Shown: positions 52,801 to 61,809 of the stretch, in pieces
How positions within the stretch are numbered: the first letter of the stretch is position 1
Layout of the letters: each line of letters begins with the position of its first letter
NCBI GenBank assembly: GCA_907163375.1
Contig: CAJQUW010000464.1
Coordinates: forward strand, 26,808-90,807
Reading direction: 5' to 3'
Source: Prostheceraeus crozeri
Lineage: Eukaryota > Platyhelminthes > Polycladida > Euryleptidae
DNA length: 64,000 nucleotides
Made by a program: the position numbers and the translations under genes
Notes under the pieces: model-generated
Told to the model about the DNA's origin: nothing
Databases searched by the model: none
The model's input: the letters and a program-made list of their open reading frames with translations, nothing else

Positions 52801-54690
52801 GAAGGGAACGGCACTCACCACCTCACACCACGGCCTGCAGGGCAGAAGGATGACTAATCTCCCCATCCTAGCGGCAACTGACCTCTCCCGATCGCACCAC
52901 TCTGCAGCCGGCCAACCCACCGACAGCCATCTGGATGCCAAGTCCACACCAACCACCAACCTAGGCTCACACAACGATCACCCGCCCGCCCCCAATCAAA
53001 CTCAAAAAACACTCGCTAGCTGACGTTGAGGGTGTCGTTAACATTCCGATCATCCGCAATGGCGACATCTCAGCTCCGACCACGCGCCATCCAAACAAGT
53101 CCCCCACTGCTTTCGGCTGGCGGGGCGCGGGTACAAGTTTGCGAATCACGCCCACAGTAGACACTCAAACGCTGTCGCTCGCTAGCCAAGCCGCCCTTAA
53201 GGATTGCGCTGTGTGCATCGCGTCCTCCGGTCCAATGCTCCTCCAAGCGGGGTCGGCAGACGCGGTTGCGGACGCATCCGCACCCCAAGCTACCACCTGA
53301 TCGACCTCCACCTCGATGACACACCTTCTCCGCAGCTGAGTGTCCGCCAACCTACGCCGTGATCAGGCCTTTCAACCGAGATGGCGGCCCACAGAGCGTA
53401 TACAGCTGAGGCGCGCCGCAAGGGCACCCTCCTACCGGCGTTTCATCCCCACTCCAACAAATATTTGGTACTGCCCCTGTAGTCGCGCGACAAGTGCGCC
53501 ATAAGGCCCTAGCCCGGCTGGTTGTGCAGGCCAGCCGCCATCCATACTGGGGGGCTCCGCTTACCAACCGCATGCGCCTTAGCACTTACCCATATCCTCC
53601 GAAGCCTCCACTCGCAATCCCCACTCGGCACCCCTCTGAAACCAATCCTTGCGGGAAGGGGGACTTCTCCTGGCCATCACCTCCCAACACGTCCGCTAAA
53701 GCCCAATGTCGCTGCGGCGCCCAACCCCATCCAGCCACATACTCCAGACCCACTCCGGCCTCACGTTTCGTGCTACCCACACTGGCTCGCTAGACTCGGC
53801 GGCCGCCCGACAATTCGAGCGCACTATAGTCAGCATGGCACACGCCCGAGGCTCCGCGCCAACCTTTCCCGTACCTACCTTGCCTTCGCCGACCCCAGGC
53901 GTCAACGTACATGCGCTATGCCCACTCGGGGTGTGTTGGTTAGGGGTTTGAGGTGTGGTTTTGCCTTAACCACGAGTCTGCCCAAGGAAACACCACCATC
54001 CCCGGCCTCCCCGCCCCACCCCCCCCAAGATTGGGTGGGTTTCTCTCCCATCCTTGGGTCTACTGCTATCACACCCTTCTCGCTCCGTCCAGTCCAACAC
54101 CCACCTCGTGTCTCCATCCCGCTTACACACCTGTTAATGGGTTGGGGGGTGTGGGAGGAGGCTCTGGGGGTGCGGGCGCCATCGCCAGAGCCAACATGTG
54201 GGTCCCCGGGCTGTCGACCCGTCTCAGGTGCATCGCACATAATCGAACACCCCTCCGCCGGCTCACCACCCGCTCGGACCCAAGAGCCTCACTCACCCTA
54301 TCACCTCGCACATAGGCGGCTATGGGCTGCTTAGGGCGTCAGACCCACAAGTGTCCATGGTGGCACGGCACCAACCGACTACTGCACATGTCGGTGGCCC
54401 CATCATCAAAGCGGGCTAGCCCACGGAGTACGCTGCCGTATCAACCAAAAACAACTAGCCCATTTTCCCCCACCTATTCGGAGTGGGCCGACCCGCAAAC
54501 ACGCCAAACTAGCAAGAAGCCGACATCCAATCCTACTCCACAAGGGGATCCAGCTGCAACCCAAACCCAAGCGGCCAGCCCTCTGGGTGTGCTGAGGCGT
54601 AGCCATCTCTTCTCGGGCCAACCCCAGACAACAGACCGTCCAACAGGTACGCACGCCGCCATGCTACCATACGCCCGAAACCTAACTGAG
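49870..54690. other. Compositionally abnormal stretch, A-rich then C/A-rich, G-poor
   Basis: 49870-50040 is A-rich. From about 50040 to 52680 nearly half the bases are C and G is scarce; from 52680 to 54690 it is GC-rich with a random look. Open frames here are Pro/Thr/His-rich on one strand and Gly/Val/Trp-rich on the other, which reflects composition and not selection. No motif, repeat unit or splice pattern stands out. The neighbouring Polinton genes resume cleanly at about 54700. It may be low-quality assembly or a highly skewed insertion. Confidence 0.6.
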
Positions 54691-55065
54691 CCTACCAATC
54701 CCGGTGTCCTCCGAGCCACCCACCCCTGTATCCCCAATAGTTTGCCTCACGGCAGGAGCTATCATTGGAAGTATTGCTGAAAGGAAACCGCCCTTTTGTG
54801 TTAGAGTTTTCCTCTTTCTTTGAAGGGTGACTTTAGGATTGGAGATGAAACGCAATTTCGTAGCATATCGCTTAAGTAACTTTCGTTGTTTTGGCGCTAA
54901 TTTCTTCGTCCTCAACTTCCTCACATGAGAAATAATTTCACAAATGAATTTATCGTTAGCATGTCGTATAGCATTGTATCGCTGATTTGCTTTCATTCGT
55001 CGGAGAGCTTGAATGGCTGAAGAAAACTTTTGACTTTTACGTTTCGTCATTTTACGTTTCGCCAT
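54682..55065 (-). CDS. Small basic core-like protein (QKGGFL family)
   Basis: Starts MAKRKMTKRKSQK. It is strongly basic, with a helical middle (AIRHANDKFICEIISHVRKL) and a C-terminal QKGGFLSAILPMIAPA hydrophobic segment. This arrangement (Lys/Arg-rich body, then QKGGFL and a hydrophobic patch) is a frequent small Polinton protein, resembling adenoviral core peptides that condense DNA. The last 15 or so residues run into the abnormal segment and may not be authentic. Confidence 0.7.
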   Translation of the reverse strand: MAKRKMTKRKSQKFSSAIQALRRMKANQRYNAIRHANDKFICEIISHVRKLRTKKLAPKQRKLLKRYATKLRFISNPKVTLQRKRKTLTQKGGFLSAILPMIAPAVRQTIGDTGVGGSEDTGIGRLS

Positions 55066-55116
55066 TTTCCGTGTTAGTCTTTGCTAAAACCTATCTTTAC
55101 CACATTTGCATAGGTA

Positions 55117-55440
55117 CTAACTATTGCGACATAAGTGACACTCGAAATGAGCAATATCACAGTGGTTACATTGGCAAAGTTGAATGCAATTACGTATGAA
55201 ACAGCGTTGACAAAAAGCATGCTTACATCTCTTGAAGATGCGCTTTTCATTTCCATCCTTTCGCTTACATACATCGCAACACATAGTTTCACCGTTACTG
55301 ATGTCTATAGCAAGTCTTTTTGAAGATATGAATTTGCTAGCCTTTTCTAAATAATAGACGCATGTACAGAAGGAATATACTTCGAGAGTGAGCAGACATA
55401 GCTCGAAAACCAGTTGTGCTACAATCAAGTACCACTGCAT
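55117..55440 (-). CDS. Membrane-anchored RING-like protein
   Basis: About 107 residues from MQWYLIVAQL. The N-terminal 30 residues are hydrophobic and could be a membrane segment. The C-terminal half has CCDVCKRK, then FKRCKHAFCQRCFIR and later C-x-C pairs, a RING-like zinc-binding pattern. This could be a ubiquitin ligase acting on host factors. A second RING-like frame lies at 56523. The assignment rests on cysteine/histidine spacing alone. Confidence 0.55.
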   Translation of the reverse strand: MQWYLIVAQLVFELCLLTLEVYSFCTCVYYLEKASKFISSKRLAIDISNGETMCCDVCKRKDGNEKRIFKRCKHAFCQRCFIRNCIQLCQCNHCDIAHFECHLCRNS

Positions 55441-55546
55441 TTTCAATTTTTCTTTATGGAAAGTTGAATGTGAATATCTGAAATCGCTTCAATCACTAGA
55501 CTGCTACCATGATGGTTAAATGCGTTAAGACGTTCAGCAATTTTTA

Positions 55547-55852
55547 TCATATGTCTTTTAAAAAATTCTTGGGGTGATCTACCACTTCCATTGAGTAAGA
55601 AGCAAAATGGAAAGAGCGACTTTCCACCTCTTCCTTTCCAAAATGACTAAACTTAATTTTCGCAACTAATCGCGCCATGATAATGCTATCAGAGAATGTA
55701 TTCATTAACTCTAGAAATAGAGTGCTAGCATCATCGACCACTGCTTCGATGTCGGTCTCATCTTTATGAAATTTTATCACATAATCTTGAACAGCTCCTT
55801 TTAAACTTTGCCTATGAAAACGTAATGTTCCGCAGTCGTTTGAGAAAGACAT
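55547..55852 (-). CDS. Protein resembling the polymerase N-terminal domain
   Basis: 101 residues starting MSFSNDCGTLRF. The stretch MARLVAKIKFSHFG..., SRSFHFASYSMEVVDHP has the strand pattern and spacing of the polymerase domain at 31420-31570 (ALIYLKIKYVKID..., FHIPSSPATEVVDY). It may be a stand-alone paralogue or the remains of another gene. Function unknown; the similarity is by eye. Confidence 0.45.
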   Translation of the reverse strand: MSFSNDCGTLRFHRQSLKGAVQDYVIKFHKDETDIEAVVDDASTLFLELMNTFSDSIIMARLVAKIKFSHFGKEEVESRSFHFASYSMEVVDHPKNFLKDI

Positions 55853-55939
55853 GATCGCCCTTTATCTAACCCATCCATTGCATGAAAACAACAACTCTTC
55901 TCATAGTAACATTTATTGAATAACGGTAACAAGCATGCA

Positions 55940-56470
55940 TTATAAATCAATGGTTTGAAAGAGATAAAATAGATACAGCTGATAACTATCATACAGCGAG
56001 CAATGATAACCATACAGGACTTTGGCAGTGTTGAGGTAAGGAGGAAAGAAGCATTGGTTATGAACGTAGCTACTACAACGAACAGACAAAATAGGAACAC
56101 ACAAATCCTTAAAACGTTTCGTGACTTCATGATAATGTTGATTCACTCTACTATCCCAAGGCGGGAGCAAAATATCATCAATGATTAGATTGGGAAATAC
56201 TTTCCTCTCCTTACCAGGATTATTACAAAAGATGCGTATAACATTGAAAGCAGCTAACCATCGTTTAAAGTCAATAAGAAGAGCACTTTCACAAGAAAAG
56301 CCATAGTCTTGCAAATATTTCAGATTAAGTCCATGAATGTGTTTTCTCGCCCATTGATCAACATTGGGATCGCAGTTGGCATGTTGATGATAGACACTAA
56401 CAATCTGATATGTCCAATTGTTCATAGCAATAGCACTGAGCTCCTGTACAGGTTCACCCTCACAATCCAT
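55940..56470 (-). CDS. Exonuclease-like (RNase H/DnaQ-fold) candidate
   Basis: 176 residues starting MDCEGEPVQELSAI; the D-x-E within the first residues followed by QELSAI resembles the first motif of DEDD exonucleases. LIDFKRWLAAFN later may hold another acidic motif. The coding may start further upstream across a TTTTAG acceptor near 56490. The C-terminal 40 residues are less convincing. It sits among right-arm accessory genes. If real, it could trim or proofread DNA; this is inference. Confidence 0.4.
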   Translation of the reverse strand: MDCEGEPVQELSAIAMNNWTYQIVSVYHQHANCDPNVDQWARKHIHGLNLKYLQDYGFSCESALLIDFKRWLAAFNVIRIFCNNPGKERKVFPNLIIDDILLPPWDSRVNQHYHEVTKRFKDLCVPILSVRCSSYVHNQCFFPPYLNTAKVLYGYHCSLYDSYQLYLFYLFQTIDL

Positions 56471-56522
56471 AAAAATGATGATAGAAGCCTAAAACGGAAA
56501 TTTACACATCTAAGGAAACGTT

Positions 56523-56771
56523 CTATAACATATTACAAAATGAAGAATTACATCGATGCTTTTCACGACAAAATACACAAATGATATGATGGCAACGAAG
56601 AAGTAAAATGTATCTAATAAGACCACGTCTACGACACTCAAAGCACATAAGCGAATTGTCATAGGGTAGAGTTAGGAAAGGACTAGCAATTCTCCTTCTT
56701 TGATTTGCGTTTTGATGTAGCATTCTTCTCCGACTTGCGCTTCGTACCACTGCTGTTAAGGATTTGATCAA
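56523..56771 (-). CDS. Second RING-like small protein
   Basis: The convincing part is the C-terminal 41 residues from MCFECRRRGL: C-x2-C, then LLRCHHIICVFCREKH with the Cys/His pattern of a RING-like finger. The upstream part overlaps the next gene in another frame and may be non-coding. Its true 5' end, possibly spliced, is not clear. Confidence 0.4.
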   Translation of the reverse strand: MIKSLTAVVRSASRRRMLHQNANQRRRIASPFLTLPYDNSLMCFECRRRGLIRYILLLRCHHIICVFCREKHRCNSSFCNML

Positions 56772-57458
56772 TTATGTCGTCCACGTTGGGTGGTTTCGGA
56801 ATATATAGGATGGATTCCATATGCATGGAGAGAGAGGCTATTTTATTATCCTTGTGTCGACCATAATATAGCCCATTCACTTTGAAAAGGATATCCCAAG
56901 TACCTTCTCCGAGCTCATCACATCTGATGGGTATTGATTGATCTCCCTCCTTCTTATAGTAAGTACACCAATGTGATACCGGTAGGCAAATGTGATTACC
57001 ATCCCAAATCTTTCTATAGGGAGTATCCTTGTCATCTCTCGCCTTCCACTCTTGAGCAAGAGGAGTAGGAATGTCCATATTTAATGTCACATACTCCTCA
57101 ATAATATCAAGTTGGTGGCGAATGTACGGACTCACGGGGATCAGTATGTAGTCCCCATACTGATTGCGCATTATCTTGACATCCGTGGAAGGGAGCATTC
57201 CCGTTTGGAGTACTACGCTATGATCGCCATAACGCAAGACTTGTTTAAATTTACGCTGTAGCGGTGTAGGATTATGTACCTTGGTTGTTTCTTCCACTGG
57301 CCTCAGTTGTAGATGATCTGACCGTAGCGAACCTTGTAACGTTTGACCGCCATTTTGTCCTACTAGTGCAGCAGATGGAGTAGATGCCTGAAAATGAAAA
57401 AAGATTGTATTAAGTTTACGTTCAAGGGAGGAGAGGGAGGGAAGTAGCGACTTACCAT
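56683..57458 (-). CDS. Right-end basic protein with spliced start codon
   Basis: The body is about 200 residues with a mixed strand-rich core (GDYILIPVSPYI, GTWDILFKVNGLYYGRH) and a Lys-rich tail that could bind nucleic acid. By sequence the ATG at 57458-57456 lies directly on a GTAAGT donor; a 68-base GT-AG intron (57455-57388) joins it to GCATCT..., the same layout as the polymerase start. A TATAAATA box on this strand is at 57570. First gene from the right terminus; possibly a DNA-binding or terminal protein, but no motif proves it. Confidence 0.55.
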
Positions 57459-57562
57459 TTTAGTTGGATAATAGAACAGGGAACTAGAGAGAGAGAGAGA
57501 AAATGTGCGTCCGTCACTCGTGTGATTCAACGATGGAATGATTCTCACTGTGGAAGGCTCGC

Positions 57563-57570
57563 TATTTATA
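57563..57570 (-). promoter_or_regulatory. TATA box of the right-end gene
   Basis: TATAAATA on the minus strand, about 105 bases before the ATG at 57458. Confidence 0.55.
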
Positions 57571-57639
57571 AAGAAATGCTTGATTCTCATTGGATGATGA
57601 TCCTCATTGGACAATAACATCAAGCTGATTCCAAATCTG

Positions 57640-59001
57640 GCCTCCGTTTACCCATCCGAGCCTTCGTTTTGGTGCTACAGCCCAAAACGTCCCAAATTCT
57701 AACTCTGTCGTTTTTCGCCAATGTCCCAAAATCTTAAATGGCGTCTCACATCTAAACGAAGACAGATAGGAACAAGCCGATTCTTTCACTGAATTTGTCT
57801 CACTCTTAGCTTTCAAACGAGCTATCGCACGACAAAATCCGTCCACTAGAAGCCAAGATCGAAGCTAGCTGTCCAGAGGGGGGGGAGGTCAGTGAAATTT
57901 GATGAAAAATGTTTTGGTGACGGTCCCAGGTCGAAATTCCACACTTTGGAAAATTTTCAAAATTTTACCCATACAAAGCCACTCTGACACTTAGGATTTT
58001 TTCAGGTGAGCGAGCTCCGACCTAAAATCTTGTAACCGCTCTAACTTTTGGACGAAGACAGATATGAACAAGCCGTTTCTTTCACTGAATTTGTCTCACT
58101 CTTAGCTTTCAAACGAGCTATTGCACGACAAAATCCGTCCACTAGAAGCCAAGATCGAAGCAAGCTGTCCAGAGGGGGGGGGAGGTCAGTGAAATTTGAT
58201 GAAAAATGTTTTGGTGAAGGTCCCAGGTCGAAATTCCACACTTTGGAAAATTTTCAAAATTTTACCCATACAAAGTCACTCTGACACTTAGGATTTTTTC
58301 AGGTGAGCGAGCTCCGACCTAAAATCTTGTAACCGCTCTAACTTTTGAACGAAGACAGATAGGAACAAGCCGATTCTTTCACTGAATTTGTCTCACTCTT
58401 AGCTTTCAAACGAGCTATCGCACGACAAAATCCGTCCACTGGAAGCCAAAATCGAAGCAAGCTGTCCAGAGGGGGGGGACGTCAGCCGAAAATTTTTTCT
58501 CTCCGATTGACTTGAAACTCACCATACCGATGCAGAATTTCACGCTGAATCCGAATCTGACCTCCGTTTTCTCATCCGATGCTTCGTTTTGACGCTACAC
58601 ACCAAAACGTCCCAAATTCTAACTCTGTCGTTTTTCGAAAAATGTTGAAAATTTTTTCTCACCGATTGCCTTGAAACTCACCCTACCGATGCAGAATTTC
58701 ACGCTGAAAACGAATCCGACCTCCGTTTTCTCATCCGACCACTCCTTCCACTCGAAACAACCCATTTTACAACCCAACATTCAGCAGATTGCACGAAAAA
58801 CATCACACACTATAGCCTCAAGACTAATCCTGGCGGTCGCCCAAGTCCACCACGACCGACACTCTATCGTTCCAGAGGGGGGGGGACTCAGACCCGAAGC
58901 ACCACGGCGGCCGACCACGACACTCTGCCGTTCCAGAGGGGGGGGACGTGAGCGATGGCGGCCATCTTGCGCTATCTGGTGTTCGCCGTTTTCTTACTAC
59001 T
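57640..59001 (-). repeat. Right terminal inverted repeat of copy B
   Basis: Reverse complement of the left end. It contains two to three of the 300-base units (G-run boundaries near 57880, 58175 and 58470), two 60-base units, and ends GCCGTTTTCTTACTACT at 59001. Shorter than the left repeat because it has fewer tandem units. No gene. Confidence 0.9.
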
Positions 59002-59509
59002 TATGTGCCATAAGCCATGTGTGTAACTTCGTACCTGCAGATAGGCTTGGAAAGTCACATAACGCAAAAAGCCAACTCGAAGATGGTTTGATCAACTTAT
59101 ATTCATCAACACGTTTGAATTCTACGCATCTCTGCAGTGTAATAAAATCAATAAAATAGGTTTTCATCTTATTATTGACCTGGTTTACATATATTTCTTA
59201 GCAGCCTATATTGCCAAACAATTGACGTATTCGGCTATTGTGCTGTGACTCAGCTGACAACCTGTCGTCAGAGCGGCAATATCTTCCCATTTCTATCGAT
59301 GATAGAAATGTTAGATATCGTTGGTATGGGTTAAACTCGTCAATTCGATTGACTGTTATTTATGGACTGGAATCGTAAAAGATCAGTGAATAATGTACAT
59401 GCTTTAGTGCTAGCTGTGACCTGACTGAGACTTTCTGATCTTCGCGTTGTGGTGTTATGGCGACCCGGCCAAAACGACAATGCAAGACTGTTACAATCTC
59501 TCTCATGAA
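59002..59509. other. Host DNA, nothing seen
   Basis: AT-rich sequence between the Polinton end and the long hairpin. No open frame, repeat or signal that I can support. Confidence 0.5.
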
Positions 59510-60029
59510 CATAGAAATAAACTGTTTATCTGAAGTTGACTAGAATCATAGAAATTGACAACAATAAAACCTCTAGAATGGAAATTAAGCTTCATGCAAT
59601 GCACAATAACGGCACATAAATCGCACGCATTTTAACTTAGATGCACCTGCCAACGTCTGTATCATTGGGTTAGAATCAGTCACATGAGTAAATCGAAGCT
59701 TTTCATTGGTTCTTCATGCCCCAACTTAGTTCCCTCGGATGTGCCGCGACCTTGAGTCAATTTCCATTCTAGCGAACTTCAGATAAACAGTTTATTTCTA
59801 TGACTAGAATGGAAATTGACTCAAGGTCGCGGCACATCCGAGGGAACTAAGTTGGGGCATTAAGAACCAATTAAAAGCTTCGAGTTACTCATGTGACTGA
59901 TTCTAACCCAATGATACAGACGTTGGCAGGTGCATCTAAGTTAAAATGCGTGCGATTTATGTGCCGTTATTGTGCATTGCATGAAGCTTAATTTCCATTC
60001 TAGAGGTTTTATTGTTGTCAATTTCTATG
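59510..60029. repeat. Long near-perfect hairpin (foldback) upstream of piggyBac gene
   Basis: Arms 59547-59772 and 59804-60029 are inverted copies of about 226 bases with few mismatches. A second, nested pair of 28 bases (59510-59537 and 59775-59802) is also inverted. Each long arm includes GGAAATTAAGC with a TTAA-containing core. The right arm ends at the putative ATG of the transposase gene. It may be a foldback or MITE-type element, or a rearranged piggyBac terminus. Confidence 0.85.
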
Positions 60030-61809
60030 CTCATGAATAACTGTAATTACGAGTCAGAGGACGAGGATATGATTTTTAACGACCAAGTTGATAACCAGAT
60101 CAATAATGACATGCCTACGACAAGTGACAGCGGCGATATCGAAGCTGATTCACCCGAGCTCGAAAACGATGATGACGACGTGCTTGATGAATCATACCTT
60201 GTTGACGCTGAAATGGAATATTGCAGGAGTGATGATGATGATATTGATGGTGGACCCAGTGTTCAGTATTCCTCTTCATCTGGACATATTTGGAGTACAC
60301 TTCCTCCGAATCCTCAAGGCCGTGCCGCATCTACAAACATAGTTCGTTTTTACAGTGGTCGGAAACCAGGCCTCAATCCACGAACCGAGCGAGAATCCGT
60401 TATCATTATTCTTGATTGCATCATCGACGATATTTTGTTATATTCTAATCTGCATGGCCGTCGTATTATTCAGAAATGGAATCTATCTCATGTTAAAAAG
60501 AAACAATGGAAGTCTATAGATCGTGTTGAATTCGAAGCCTTCCTTGGACTATTGATCGTCACTGGTGCATTTCGTGCTAAGTACCGTAATGTTGAAGAGT
60601 TGTGGTCTCTGAGAGACGGCTTCGCGATCTGCCGATCAACAATGACTATGGAGCGCTTTCTGCAGATCAAATCAGCACTCCGGTTTGATGATCCTCGCCG
60701 AAGAGACAGAAGTGACGCTCTTGCTCCTATCAGGCACATAAGTGAGATATTCAACAAAAATCTTCGATATATTTACACTCCTGGACCCTGGCTTACAATT
60801 GATGAGCAATTACTTGAATACCACGGAAAAGTAAGGTTCAAACAATATATTTCGTCTAAGCCTGGTAAATTTGGCATGAAGCTTATATGGCTTTGCGATG
60901 CAGAAACATTTTACGCCGTCAATTGTGTAATTTACATTGGTGCGGATACAATCATACCAGGATTTGTTTTTACCTCAAAATCTGTGACACGGCATTTGCT
61001 CGAGCCTTATTTTGGATCCGGACGTCACCTAACTGGATATAATTGGTTTTCTTCCATTGACCTTGTTACTGAGTTGAAAGAGCGAAATATTTCATACATT
61101 GGTACTATCCGAAAAAATAGAAAGGGTGTTCCACAAATAGCTACCTCCACTGATGGACGCATTCGAAAGGATACTCGGATCTTCTATGATAACAACGGTA
61201 CTACGCTGGTTTCATTTTGGGGTAAGGGTGCATCACCAGTCGTGCTAATTGATTCTCTAAATAAGATTGTGCCGAGACCAGATCTGAATTCTAAACCGGT
61301 AACTGTTCTGCAGTACAATGCCACAAAATCTGGTGTTGATATTTTCGACAAACGCGTACGTGGATTTTCCTGCAAAAGAAAACGCAATCTTCTCAAATAT
61401 GACTGATATATCCACCAACAATGCCTGCATTATATTTAACCAAGAAAGAGAAGGAAGTCGTAGGCAGGAGCAGCATTACAATTTTCTCAAAACTGTCGGG
61501 TACCAATTGGTGCATGAGCATATCTTGCGTCGACTTTCTACTGATAAATTGAGTGAATCAACCAAGATATCCTTGAAATGTATCGGATATAATACAAGCC
61601 CACAAGTTGATATCACACCAATCCGCTTCGAAAAGCCAAAGCGTTGCTATTTTTGTGATTGGCGGAAGGATAAAAAACTTACTGGGCATGCCCCAAATGT
61701 AATCATCCACGATGTCAAGATCATCGATAAGATTTGTGCAAACAATGCCAAATTTAGGCAACGTGTTTTGGTAATTAGTTATACATCGTATATCCTTGCG
61801 GCATTGTGA
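60027..61809 (+). pseudogene. piggyBac-type transposase, decayed
   Basis: A DDE/D cut-and-paste transposase (DDE_Tnp_1_7 type). ATG at 60027 or 60033; an acidic N-terminal region is followed by the core WSLRDGFAICRSTMTMERFLQI, the first catalytic Asp in WLTIDEQLLEYHGK (codon 60801), GYNWFSS (61038) where the family normally has DNWFTS or DNFFTS, and the third Asp in TKSGVDIFD (61338). The frame closes at 61406; a second frame (61380-61809) continues with SNMTDISTNNACIIF and a C-terminal C-x2-C (RCYFCDW), the remnant of the Cys-rich domain. A small indel after CKRKR explains the frame change. So it is inactive: the second Asp is replaced by Tyr and the reading frame is shifted. No clear terminal repeats or TTAA duplication are seen. 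Confidence 0.85.

Larger units (their letters stand above)
23868..59001 (+). mobile_element. Polinton/Maverick copy B, both ends present
   Basis: The ends are inverted copies starting AGTAGTAAGAAAACGGCG at 23868 and its complement ending at 59001. Inside are all hallmark Polinton genes: protein-primed polymerase, integrase with chromodomain, packaging ATPase, adenain-type protease, major capsid protein and several family-specific structural genes. I see no matching 6-base target-site duplication at the ends as placed. The element looks whole in outline but is broken, with about three to five breaks, and it contains two compositionally foreign segments (39806-45540 and about 50040-54690). Closeness to copy A indicates a young insertion. 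Total span is about 35 kb, longer than the 15-25 kb usual for the family. Confidence 0.92.

Noticed and set aside
50060-52860. Long Pro/Thr/His-rich open frames (up to about 270 codons) on both strands
   Set aside because: They follow from very low G content, which removes stop codons. No domain, splice signal or start context, and composition shifts abruptly at the segment edges.
53494-54780. Overlapping open frames of 80-270 codons in the GC-rich part
   Set aside because: Several frames are open at once on both strands, as expected for random GC-rich sequence; no recognisable motif.
23862-59007. Six-base target-site duplication flanking copy B
   Set aside because: The six bases outside each end (GGCAAT and TATGTG) do not match, even allowing small shifts.
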